NCBI RefSeq assembly: GCF_038008325.1
Contig: NZ_JBBOYW010000001.1
Span: forward strand, 424,001 to 488,000
Length of the DNA stretch: 64,000 nucleotides
Direction: 5' to 3'
DNA from: Lysinibacillus sp. FSL K6-0232
GTDB lineage: Bacteria; Bacillota; Bacilli; Bacillales_A; Planococcaceae
The notes under the pieces are model-generated. The model made no database searches. It had not been told where the DNA came from and saw only the letters and a program-made list of their open reading frames with translations. Below are positions 8,319 to 16,230 of the stretch, one piece after another. The first letter of the stretch is position 1; each line of letters begins with the position of its first letter. The position numbers were made by a program, and so were the translations under genes.

Positions 8319-9491
8319 ATGAAAGTTGTTGTATTAGGTGCAGGTTTAATGGGGAAAGAGGTAGCTCGTGATTTAGTAAAAAATGATGAAGTGAAGCGTG
8401 TATTTTTAGGTGATATTGATGTCAAAGTGACACAGGAATTTGTGGACACATTAGGCACAGATAAGATTGAAGTTGTGGAGCTTCATGCAGAAAATGATGA
8501 TTCATTAATGGAAGTTATCTCAAAAGGAAATGTTGTTGTTAATGCGCTGTTCTACTCCTTCAATGAGCGAGTAGCAAGAGCAGCAATTGAAGCAGGCGTA
8601 CATTCCGTAGATTTAGGTGGACATATCGGTGGTGTGACGGAAAAAATATTAGAGCTTCATGAGGAAGCAAAGGCAAAAGGTGTCACAATTATTCCTGATC
8701 TAGGTGTTGCACCAGGTATGGTTAATATTCTAACAGGCTACGGCGCATCTAAATTAGATAATGTTGAATCTATTAAACTATTTGTAGGTGGTATTCCAAC
8801 TGAACCTAAACCACCTCTTCACTATACACGCGTATTTTCTTTAGATGGTGTTTTCGATCATTATACAGAGCCATCTAAAATCATTCAGAAAGGCAAACTT
8901 GAAGAAGTTCCATCCCTATCAGGCATTGAGCCAATTTATTTTGACGAGTTTGGTGTGCTGGAGGCATTTTATACATCTGGAGGTATCTCCACATTGTATA
9001 AGACATTCCCAAATGTCCGCACATTAGAATATAAAACCATTCGCTATAAGGGGCATGCAGAGAAATTCAAGCTATTAGCTGATTTGGGCTTCCTTGATAC
9101 TACAAATACAGTAGAAGTGGAGCAGCAAGAAGTGCCTGTTCGTGCAGTAGTTCGTGAAGCACTGAAAAAGAAACTTGAGTTAGGGACAAAGCCAGATGCT
9201 GTACTACTACGTGTTATTGTAGCTGGTGAAAAAGCTGAGCAACAAGTGACATATGAATATGAAATGGTTGTGCGCAAGGATATGACAATTAATGAAACAG
9301 CGATGGCACGTGCTACTGCCAACACGGTTTCTGTTGTTGCACAAATGATTGGTGCGGGTGTCATTACAGAGCGTGGTGTATTTGCACCTGAGTCAATCGT
9401 ACCAGGTGATATGTATATTGAAGAAATGGCAAAACGTGGTGTGGTGATTAAGGAAACATCTCATAAGTCTGCAATGATTGTGAAATGGTAG
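8319..9491 (+). CDS. L-lysine 6-dehydrogenase (saccharopine-reductase-like)
   Basis: A 390-residue NAD-binding enzyme starting KVVVLGAGLMGKEVARDLV, with VVVNALFYSFNERVA, GVHSVDLGGHIGG and IPDLGVAPGMVNILTGYGAS. From memory these blocks agree closely with the Geobacillus stearothermophilus lysine 6-dehydrogenase, a saccharopine-reductase fold enzyme that deaminates the epsilon-amino group of L-lysine to the semialdehyde with NAD. Generic databases may call it saccharopine dehydrogenase. The neighbouring semialdehyde and acyl-CoA dehydrogenases support a lysine degradation role. The upstream ATG at 8310 lies inside the ribosome site GAAAGGGGA, so ATG 8319 is preferred. It ends ten bases before the next start. 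Confidence 0.85.
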   Translation: MKVVVLGAGLMGKEVARDLVKNDEVKRVFLGDIDVKVTQEFVDTLGTDKIEVVELHAENDDSLMEVISKGNVVVNALFYSFNERVARAAIEAGVHSVDLGGHIGGVTEKILELHEEAKAKGVTIIPDLGVAPGMVNILTGYGASKLDNVESIKLFVGGIPTEPKPPLHYTRVFSLDGVFDHYTEPSKIIQKGKLEEVPSLSGIEPIYFDEFGVLEAFYTSGGISTLYKTFPNVRTLEYKTIRYKGHAEKFKLLADLGFLDTTNTVEVEQQEVPVRAVVREALKKKLELGTKPDAVLLRVIVAGEKAEQQVTYEYEMVVRKDMTINETAMARATANTVSVVAQMIGAGVITERGVFAPESIVPGDMYIEEMAKRGVVIKETSHKSAMIVKW

Positions 9492-9500
9492 GTGCTGACC

Positions 9501-10694
9501 ATGAATTTTGAAATGTCCACTGAGCAGGAAATGCTGCGAAAAACAGTTAGACAGTTTGTGGATGATGAAATTATTCCATACATCGCAAAATGGGATGCTG
9601 AAGGTGGCTTTGATGCTAAAATTTGGTCAAGACTTGCAGAGCTAGGCTTAATGGGCGTTTGTGTACCAGAACGATATGGTGGCAGTGGAATGGATTATAA
9701 TGCACTTGCTATTGTATGTGAGGAGCTTGAAAGAGGGGATACAGCGTTTCGTACAGCTGTATCCGTCCATACAGGCTTGAATAGTATGACCTTAATGCAA
9801 TGGGGTACTGAGGAACAGAAGCAGCAGTATCTTGTCCCTCAAGCTAAGGGTGTTCGGATTGGTGCATTTGGCTTAACGGAGCCAGGAGCAGGCTCTGATG
9901 TAGCGGCTATGTCTTCAACTGCTGTTCGTGATGGTGACCATTATATTATCAATGGACAAAAAACATGGATTTCCCTATGTGATATTGCTGATCATTTTCT
10001 AATTTTTGCGTATACAGATAAATCTAAAAAGCATTATGGTATTAGTGCATTTATTGTAGAACGTTCCATGGCTGGCTTTTCCTCAAAGGCTATTAAAGGA
10101 AAGTACGGTATTCGCGCAGGTAATACGGGTGAGCTCTTTTTTGAGGACCTACGTGTACCTGTGAAAAATCGCCTTGGTGAGGAAGGGGAAGGCTTTAAAA
10201 TTGCTATGTCTGCGCTTGATAATGGACGTTTTACAGTAGCAGCAGGTGCTGTAGGCTTGATTCAAGCATGCATAGAGGCTAGCGTAAAATATTGTCATGA
10301 GCGCGAAACATTTGGCAAGCCTATTGGAGAACATCAGCTTGTTGGACAAATGATTGCAAATATGGAAGCTGGTTATCAAATGAGCCGACTTCTTGTATAT
10401 CGTGTTGGTGAATTAAAAAACAAGGGTGTTCGTAACACGAGAGAAACCTCTTTAGCAAAATGGCAGGCTTGTAATTTTGCCAATAAAGCTGCGGATGACG
10501 CAGTACAAATTCATGGTGCATATGGATATTCAGATGAGTATCCAGTAGCTCGATATTTACGCAACTCTAAAGCGCCTGTAATTTATGAAGGCACTCGTGA
10601 GATTCATACAATTATGCAGGCTGATTATGTGCTAGGAAGACGTCATGATAAGCCACTAACAAAAATGCTGCCAAAGTGGCCATTTGAAGAATAA
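9501..10694 (+). CDS. Acyl-CoA dehydrogenase, possibly glutaryl-CoA dehydrogenase type
   Basis: A 397-residue acyl-CoA dehydrogenase. The FAD-binding strand is seen in GAFGLTEPGAGSDVAAM and the C-terminal domain in QIHGAYGYSDEYPVARYLR. The likely catalytic base is Glu363 in IYEGTREIH, the position used by glutaryl-CoA and short/medium-chain enzymes. As the third gene of a lysine operon it could oxidise glutaryl-CoA, the downstream intermediate of the 2-aminoadipate route; this is inference. An in-frame GTG at 9492 is seen, but TAGGTG upstream favours the ATG at 9501. It ends at a strong terminator that closes the operon. Confidence 0.87.
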   Translation: MNFEMSTEQEMLRKTVRQFVDDEIIPYIAKWDAEGGFDAKIWSRLAELGLMGVCVPERYGGSGMDYNALAIVCEELERGDTAFRTAVSVHTGLNSMTLMQWGTEEQKQQYLVPQAKGVRIGAFGLTEPGAGSDVAAMSSTAVRDGDHYIINGQKTWISLCDIADHFLIFAYTDKSKKHYGISAFIVERSMAGFSSKAIKGKYGIRAGNTGELFFEDLRVPVKNRLGEEGEGFKIAMSALDNGRFTVAAGAVGLIQACIEASVKYCHERETFGKPIGEHQLVGQMIANMEAGYQMSRLLVYRVGELKNKGVRNTRETSLAKWQACNFANKAADDAVQIHGAYGYSDEYPVARYLRNSKAPVIYEGTREIHTIMQADYVLGRRHDKPLTKMLPKWPFEE

Positions 10695-10727
10695 ACGAGG
10701 GGGATTTTTATTCCCTCTCGTTTTTTG
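10695..10727 (+). terminator. Intrinsic terminator closing the lysine-catabolism operon
   Basis: The arms ACGAGGGGGA and TCCCTCTCGT are followed by six T immediately after the stop codon. Confidence 0.92.
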
Positions 10728-10816
10728 TATACAGTAAAAAAATTTCAGAAAAATGTAACTTTCGCACTCATTGGTAGTCTAATTGATAAACAAGTATATG
10801 AAGGTGAGGGAAAATC

Positions 10817-12919
10817 ATGAAAAATAAATGGTTAGCTATTCTGTTGATCATTGTGTTAGCAATAGTGCCAGGCATTTTTACATGGGCTGTCACAACAGAT
10901 GTTACAGCAAAAGCTGCTAACACAAGTATGGCTGCAAAGGATTGGCGAGTATCCTTTTCAGTAGCTTTAAAGAAAAATAAAATTATAGAAGATTATGTTT
11001 ATGTCACAACAGATAAGGGCAAAAAAGTATCTGCGACAATTGAGCTGCTGGAAGATCAGAAAACATTAGTTGTCAAAAATACGAAGCCGGGTAAATATCA
11101 ATTACACGTAAAAAAAGAGGCATTTGCTCAAGGTGGCCTTAAGATCACCTCACAAGTTATTCCGTTTACAATTATCGAAACATTAACAGCGGTAAAATCT
11201 GAACAAGAGCTAGAGCAATATTTTAAACAGCTACTAACAAATAGAAAACATGAAGTGCAGTTGGAACGGGAAGAAAGTTCCCCCATGGAAAGTAGAGAAG
11301 ATAAAGCAACTGCAAATAGCGAATCTTCTACAAACAATCAGGTAGAGGGTGTTGAAGAAGGCGATATTGTTGTTGTCAAAGATGGCTATATTTATGCCAT
11401 TAAAGATCAAGGCATTACTGTTGTTAATGCAAAAGACCCGAACAATTTAAAATTAGTGAAAACAATTAAATTTAAAGAAAATCAGTATATAACGAAGCTT
11501 GCATTGTACAACAACTTATTAATCGCTATTGGGGATGAGTATATCCAAAAAGAAGGCACAAGCATGGTGAAGGCCTCTCTTTATGATATTACAAATCCAG
11601 AAAAGCCAAAGCATATACGTGATATCGGGCAAGAGGGGTACTTACAAGATATTCGTATTACAAATGATACATTGTATTTAATTGGAAGTATGCAGCCGAA
11701 TTATTGGCTATTGCAAGAAGAAAAAGCAGTAGATTTAAAACCAAGAACTTTTGATAGTGCAGAAGGCAAAGCGTTTAAAAGTCTTCCTTTAGAGAAAATC
11801 TCCATTTTACCAAATACAATGGAGGACACATACAGCTTAATTACAGCAATTGATTTAAAAAATGGTGGGAAGGCGACTGTTAATACAAAGGGTTATTTAG
11901 GTGGTAGTAGTGGGCTGTATATGTCAGAGAATGCACTATATTTAACAGCTCCAATTTATGAAGAAAATACTGTTTCTCCTGCAAATGGACGTATGACAGA
12001 TATGATATGGATTCCACGAGCAGCAGATACGCAAATTTTTAAATGGTTTGTAGACGGTACAGCATTGGACTTTGCTGGAAGCGCTGAGGTAAAGGGTACA
12101 GTGTTAAATCAATATTCTATGGATGAGTATAAAGGAAACTTCCGTATTTTCACGACAGAGGGTAATACATGGGATGAGAAAAGTACATCACGTAACCATC
12201 TCTTTATTTTAGATGAGCATTTACAGCAGATTGGTGCGGTGAAGGACTTAGCACCCGGGGAAAGAATCTATTCCGCTCGCTTTATGGAGGAAAAAGCGTA
12301 TGTGGTAACATTTAAGCAGGTGGACCCACTGTTTGTTATTGACGTAGCAAATCCAAATAAGCCAACAGTATTAGGGGAGTTGAAAATTCCTGGCTTTAGT
12401 AATTACCTACATCCATTAGATGATACGCATTTAATTGGTATTGGCTATGATACAGAGCAACGCTATGATGCATATTCGAAGCGTAATTTTACGGTGACAA
12501 CAAATATGAAAATGTCACTGTTTGATGTTTCAGATTTCAAAAATCCAAAGGAGCAGTCAACCGTAAAAATTGGAGGAAAGGGCTCGTATTCTGAGGTACA
12601 GCACAATCCCAAGGCTCTCTTCCGAAACGCGGAATATAGCTATTTCGGCTTCCCAGTCGTGCTGTATGAGGCAGGTCAGAATGATAATATTATTTACAAA
12701 GGTCAGGGTGCTCAAATTTATGAAATTACAGCTAATAAGGGTATCACATTAAAAGGAAATCTTATTAATGCCTCTACTGGTGAACAGTATGAAAATTGGG
12801 AGCAGACAGTACAACGAGTTGTTTATAGCAACGATACCCTTTATACAATAGCGCGTAACGAGATTAAGAGCTACCAGCTAAAAGACTTTAAACCTCTTGA
12901 CACATTAACAATTAAATAA
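10817..12919 (+). CDS. Secreted beta-propeller domain protein
   Basis: A 700-residue exported protein. The first about 33 residues are a signal peptide (KNKWLAILLIIVLAIVPGIF). Residues about 35-115 look like a small Ig-like/SbsA-like beta domain. A charged linker with NSESSTNNQVEGVEEGDIVV leads into repeated beta-strands of the type found in secreted C-terminal beta-propeller proteins (Beta_propel family), for example VVNAKDPNNLKLVKTI, LYDITNPEKPKHIRDI and VIDVANPNKPTVLGEL. The NQVEGVEEGDIV motif is characteristic of that family. The function is unknown; surface adhesion or protein binding is a reasonable guess. AAGGTGAGGG precedes the ATG. It is monocistronic. Confidence 0.85.
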   Translation: MKNKWLAILLIIVLAIVPGIFTWAVTTDVTAKAANTSMAAKDWRVSFSVALKKNKIIEDYVYVTTDKGKKVSATIELLEDQKTLVVKNTKPGKYQLHVKKEAFAQGGLKITSQVIPFTIIETLTAVKSEQELEQYFKQLLTNRKHEVQLEREESSPMESREDKATANSESSTNNQVEGVEEGDIVVVKDGYIYAIKDQGITVVNAKDPNNLKLVKTIKFKENQYITKLALYNNLLIAIGDEYIQKEGTSMVKASLYDITNPEKPKHIRDIGQEGYLQDIRITNDTLYLIGSMQPNYWLLQEEKAVDLKPRTFDSAEGKAFKSLPLEKISILPNTMEDTYSLITAIDLKNGGKATVNTKGYLGGSSGLYMSENALYLTAPIYEENTVSPANGRMTDMIWIPRAADTQIFKWFVDGTALDFAGSAEVKGTVLNQYSMDEYKGNFRIFTTEGNTWDEKSTSRNHLFILDEHLQQIGAVKDLAPGERIYSARFMEEKAYVVTFKQVDPLFVIDVANPNKPTVLGELKIPGFSNYLHPLDDTHLIGIGYDTEQRYDAYSKRNFTVTTNMKMSLFDVSDFKNPKEQSTVKIGGKGSYSEVQHNPKALFRNAEYSYFGFPVVLYEAGQNDNIIYKGQGAQIYEITANKGITLKGNLINASTGEQYENWEQTVQRVVYSNDTLYTIARNEIKSYQLKDFKPLDTLTIK

Positions 12920-12988
12920 AAAGAAAAGTCCGATGAATTTTTTGAACTGTTCTTGTCAAGTAGACAACGGACATAATAAAAATTGTAT

Positions 12989-13032
12989 TAAACGGCTTGA
13001 GCCCTGAATTTTAAAGGACTCAAGCCGTTTAA
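12989..13032 (+). terminator. Terminator after the beta-propeller gene
   Basis: The arms TAAACGGCTTGAG and CTCAAGCCGTTTA flank a 16-18 base loop. It stands between two convergent genes and could act on either strand, although the T-run is short. Confidence 0.7.
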
Positions 13033-13188
13033 TCGTATAGATGGATCAACATGCGATATATTTTAGGTTAATAATATGTATTGAAAGCTGTATGGCTGTT
13101 AGCTTTGCTCCATCAAAAATGCTCCCCTTGGATAAACAGATTTTATGCTGTATCTGTCTACCGAATAGGGAGCAATGGGACTTTTCAA

Positions 13189-14598
13189 TTATTGACGATA
13201 TGGTAAAATCTCTGAAACTGTCACAAATTCATAGCCTTGCTCTTGTAAATAAGCAAGTGCAGCATCAAGACCATCCGCAGTTGATTGGTGAATGTCATGC
13301 ATTAAGACAATTGCATTATTGTGTAAATTATTTTTTATATTTGGTAATAGCTGTTGTGCATTGCGATGTTTCCAGTCTAAAGTATCAATTGTCCATAGCA
13401 CGACAGGTATAGGAATTTCCGCATTAATGGCATCATTCGTTGCCCCATATGGCGGTCTAAAAACAGTCGCTCCTTGATGAATCGCCTTTTCTATTTCAGC
13501 CGATGTAGCATTATATTCCTTCATGACTTGCTCTTGTGTTAACTTTGTTAAGACAGGATGGTTCCATGTATGATTGCCTACCTCATGACCACGTGCAAGG
13601 ACATCATTGGCAATATCAGGGTAGTATTGTACACGACTACCGAGCATAAAGAAGGTTGCTTTTGCGTGATATTTATCAAGAATATTTAAAATTTGCTCAG
13701 TCACCTTAGGATGTGGGCCATCATCAAAAGTGAGGGCAATACGTTTTTTATTGGGATCACCAGTAGGTGCTGGGGTTGTTGGCTGAACGTTTTCCATAGC
13801 AATTTGAAAATCAGAGGCTAACAACGGATTAATCAATGAAAGAGGTAGCTTAACAATTGGTGCACCAGCTGCTCCGCTTGCAATCTCATATTCGTCAAAA
13901 TAAAATTGCAGCGCATCATCTACAATAGCAAAGCGCTCAAAATTAGACCATTTTGGCTCAGTCGCTTTCAGTAGCTCTTCATCCAATAGTTCATCCTTTA
14001 TTTGGAGATTTTTTTGCAAATCTTTTCGCACATTTGCCGCTAATGTGGATAAATTATTTTCATCATTTTGCAGTAATGTTTGAATAGAAATTTGCTCTCC
14101 TGTTTCATTGTTAATAAAGAACGTTTTCATTGAAACTTCGTGATTTGCTCCACCTAAGTACAGCATTTTTGTTAGCACAAAGGAATAGTAATGCTCTCGA
14201 TATGGGAACGTTTCAAAGCTAATATTTAACTCACCCATAGCTTCTTTATCTTTATTTTTTTTCATAGACGCTAGATAGTTTTCTTTTGAATCCGATATGT
14301 ATTGTAATACGACATCATTAAACGCATCATTATCTGTTTGCGGGTAGTGAATAGCAAAAGGTGTACGTTTATCATTCGAAACATCTGTCACAATTCGTAT
14401 TCCTGGAAATGCAGAGCCTTCTGTTGATAAATTACTATTAACCGATTCAGTATCGGCTTCCTCTGAGGCATTAATTTTTTGAAACTTGAATTCATCCTTT
14501 GATAGGATAATAACAAGGATAACCGTTGTTAATGAAACAATAAGGCCAAGTAATAAGAAGTCTATTATTGGGCCGCGTCTTCTTCTGCGCTCCTGCAT
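13189..14598 (-). CDS. PdaC-like polysaccharide/peptidoglycan deacetylase with DUF3298 domain
   Basis: A 469-residue protein with an N-terminal membrane anchor (residues about 8-32), a DUF4163/DUF3298-type region (about 60-250) and a C-terminal NodB deacetylase domain (about 280-465). The NodB motifs are intact: TFDDGPHPKVT with the catalytic Asp pair, GNHTWNHPVLT with the two metal histidines, RPPYGATN, DTLDWKHR and LMHDIHQ. Length and order match B. subtilis PdaC, an N-acetylmuramic acid deacetylase that modifies peptidoglycan. The same architecture occurs in chitooligosaccharide deacetylases. It acts outside the membrane. GAGGGG lies about 15 bases before the ATG, rather far. It is convergent with the beta-propeller gene. 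Confidence 0.9.
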   Translation of the reverse strand: MQERRRRRGPIIDFLLLGLIVSLTTVILVIILSKDEFKFQKINASEEADTESVNSNLSTEGSAFPGIRIVTDVSNDKRTPFAIHYPQTDNDAFNDVVLQYISDSKENYLASMKKNKDKEAMGELNISFETFPYREHYYSFVLTKMLYLGGANHEVSMKTFFINNETGEQISIQTLLQNDENNLSTLAANVRKDLQKNLQIKDELLDEELLKATEPKWSNFERFAIVDDALQFYFDEYEIASGAAGAPIVKLPLSLINPLLASDFQIAMENVQPTTPAPTGDPNKKRIALTFDDGPHPKVTEQILNILDKYHAKATFFMLGSRVQYYPDIANDVLARGHEVGNHTWNHPVLTKLTQEQVMKEYNATSAEIEKAIHQGATVFRPPYGATNDAINAEIPIPVVLWTIDTLDWKHRNAQQLLPNIKNNLHNNAIVLMHDIHQSTADGLDAALAYLQEQGYEFVTVSEILPYRQ

Positions 14599-14834
14599 GG
14601 TGTTGGATACGCTCCCCTCTTTTTATTTTCTATACAATCAGACGTGTTAAACATTGAAAAAGTTATACAAAGTGAAAAACTTTTTATGTGAATTTATAAA
14701 AATTATTCCAAATAGGATAATATACCTCTATTGCGGTAGTTGCAATTGATAATGTAAATAGTAATCTTTATTTCTACCTCTACTACTAAATAACGAGAGC
14801 AAAGCCAACTTATCTTTTTTGCAGGGAGTGCTTC

Positions 14835-14888
14835 AACTCAACTATAATTGATAGAAAGAAAGCTAAATTTGCAGTTGAGTTTTTATCG
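14835..14888 (+). promoter_or_regulatory. Leader hairpin upstream of the threonine/serine exporter operon
   Basis: The perfect nine-base arms AACTCAACT and AGTTGAGTT are separated by a 29-base loop and followed by TTT. It could be an attenuator or the terminator of a short upstream transcript; the weak T-run makes either uncertain. Confidence 0.35.
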
Positions 14889-14939
14889 GCAGTTCGATAC
14901 TATTGGCAAGAAACCTTTTGAAGGAGGCAGATAGCTGTA

Positions 14940-15692
14940 ATGGTCTTACAAGAAGCGGATAATGAACTTACGATTGACTGTTTGTTGCTTGCAGGGCGTA
15001 TTATGATTGAAGGTGGTGCAGAAACATATCGTGTAGAAGATACGATGTTGCGGATGGCTAAATCTCAAAATATGACAGATGCACAATGTTATGCCACACC
15101 AACCGGAATCATTTTTTCATTAGGCAAGACACAGCCAACGAGAATTACATCGATTTCTAAAAGGGTTACAGATTTACAAAAAATAGCCTTGGTAAATTCA
15201 GTATCTCGAAGACTTACATCTCACATGATAACATTAGAAGAGGCTTATGACGAGTTAAAGTCGATACAAAAAACAAATTATTTTTTACCAACTTATTTAC
15301 AAGTTATAGCAGCGGCTTTAGCAAGTGGCTGTTTCCTTATTATGTTTCAGGGAGAGTGGTCAGATTTTCCTATAGCTTGTTTAGCAGGTGGGTTAGGCTT
15401 CCTTATGCTTATTATTACGAACCATTTAACAAAGGTAAAATTTTTCTCAGAATTTACAGCCTCTCTTGTGATTGGCTTGATTGCTTTCTTTGCGGAAAAA
15501 TACGGCTATAGCACAGAGATTGATAAAATTATTATTAGTTCTGTGATGCCTCTTGTACCAGGTATTTTAATTACAAATGCAGTGCGTGATTTAATGGCAG
15601 GTCATTTTATGTCAGGGATGGCAAAGGGAGCAGAGGCATTTTTAACAGCCTTTGCAATCGGTGCAGCCATTGCTGTTACGCTAGGATTTTAG
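14940..15692 (+). CDS. Threonine/serine exporter family protein, YjjP-like subunit (ThrE N-terminal half)
   Basis: A 250-residue membrane protein of the DUF1212/ThrE family. The N-terminal cytoplasmic region contains LLAGRIMIEGGAETYRVEDT, the hallmark of YjjP/ThrE proteins. About five transmembrane segments follow after residue 115, with MPLVPGILITNAVRDLMAGH in the conserved last third. In corynebacteria the two halves are fused in ThrE, an exporter of L-threonine and L-serine; in E. coli YjjP and YjjB act together in succinate export. AAGGAGGCAG precedes the ATG. The partner starts 19 bases downstream. The substrate here is unknown. Confidence 0.88.
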   Translation: MVLQEADNELTIDCLLLAGRIMIEGGAETYRVEDTMLRMAKSQNMTDAQCYATPTGIIFSLGKTQPTRITSISKRVTDLQKIALVNSVSRRLTSHMITLEEAYDELKSIQKTNYFLPTYLQVIAAALASGCFLIMFQGEWSDFPIACLAGGLGFLMLIITNHLTKVKFFSEFTASLVIGLIAFFAEKYGYSTEIDKIIISSVMPLVPGILITNAVRDLMAGHFMSGMAKGAEAFLTAFAIGAAIAVTLGF

Positions 15693-15710
15693 GAGGCGGA
15701 CAATATAGAT

Positions 15711-16181
15711 ATGATGGATATTATGACACAAATCATTGTTAGCTTCTTTGCAACTGCCGGCATTGCGATTATTTTTAATGTACCTCGAAAAACATTACTT
15801 CATTGTGGGCTTGTTGGCGTGATTGGCTGGATTATTTATTATGTTTTAACAGAGCGAGGAATGGATATTGTAAATGCTTCTTTCTTCGGTTCATTTGTCA
15901 TTGCTATTGTGGCGCATTTATATGCTCGCCGTTTTAAAATACCAATGATTATTTTTATAGTAGGTGGCATTATTCCATTAGTGCCAGGGGGTATGGCTTA
16001 TAATGCTATGCGTAATGTTGTAGAGGATGATTATCTACAAGGCTTACAATATGGCTTAAAGGCATTTTTGATTACAGGTGCCATTGTGATGGGGCTTGTT
16101 TTTGCGGAGGTATTTACACAGCTTATTGTTCGTTCTATCCGCCTCAGCAAAGCAAAACTACAGGGTGTTTATAAAAAATAA
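15711..16181 (+). CDS. Threonine/serine exporter family protein, YjjB-like subunit (ThrE C-terminal half)
   Basis: A 156-residue protein with about five hydrophobic segments, matching the DUF3815/YjjB half of ThrE-type transporters. FNVPRKTLLHCGLVGVIGW near residue 22 and GGIIPLVPGGMAYNAMRNV near residue 90 are the typical motifs; the second mirrors the PLVPGI motif of the upstream subunit. It should form a two-component membrane exporter with that protein. AGGAGGCGG starts right at the stop of the upstream gene. A bidirectional terminator follows. Confidence 0.88.
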   Translation: MMDIMTQIIVSFFATAGIAIIFNVPRKTLLHCGLVGVIGWIIYYVLTERGMDIVNASFFGSFVIAIVAHLYARRFKIPMIIFIVGGIIPLVPGGMAYNAMRNVVEDDYLQGLQYGLKAFLITGAIVMGLVFAEVFTQLIVRSIRLSKAKLQGVYKK

Positions 16182-16226
16182 CATAAAGAGGGCTACGTTC
16201 GGCATAATGAACGTAGCCTTATGTTT
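16182..16226. terminator. Bidirectional terminator between exporter operon and EAL protein
   Basis: The long arms GGCTACGTTC and GAACGTAGCC are flanked by ACATAAAG and TTATGT, with A-rich and T-rich sides. It separates convergent genes. Confidence 0.88.
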
Positions 16227-16230
16227 ATTT

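Noticed and set aside
13041..13412. 123-codon plus-strand ORF
   Set aside because: It is mostly antisense to the NodB domain of the deacetylase and lacks a ribosome site.
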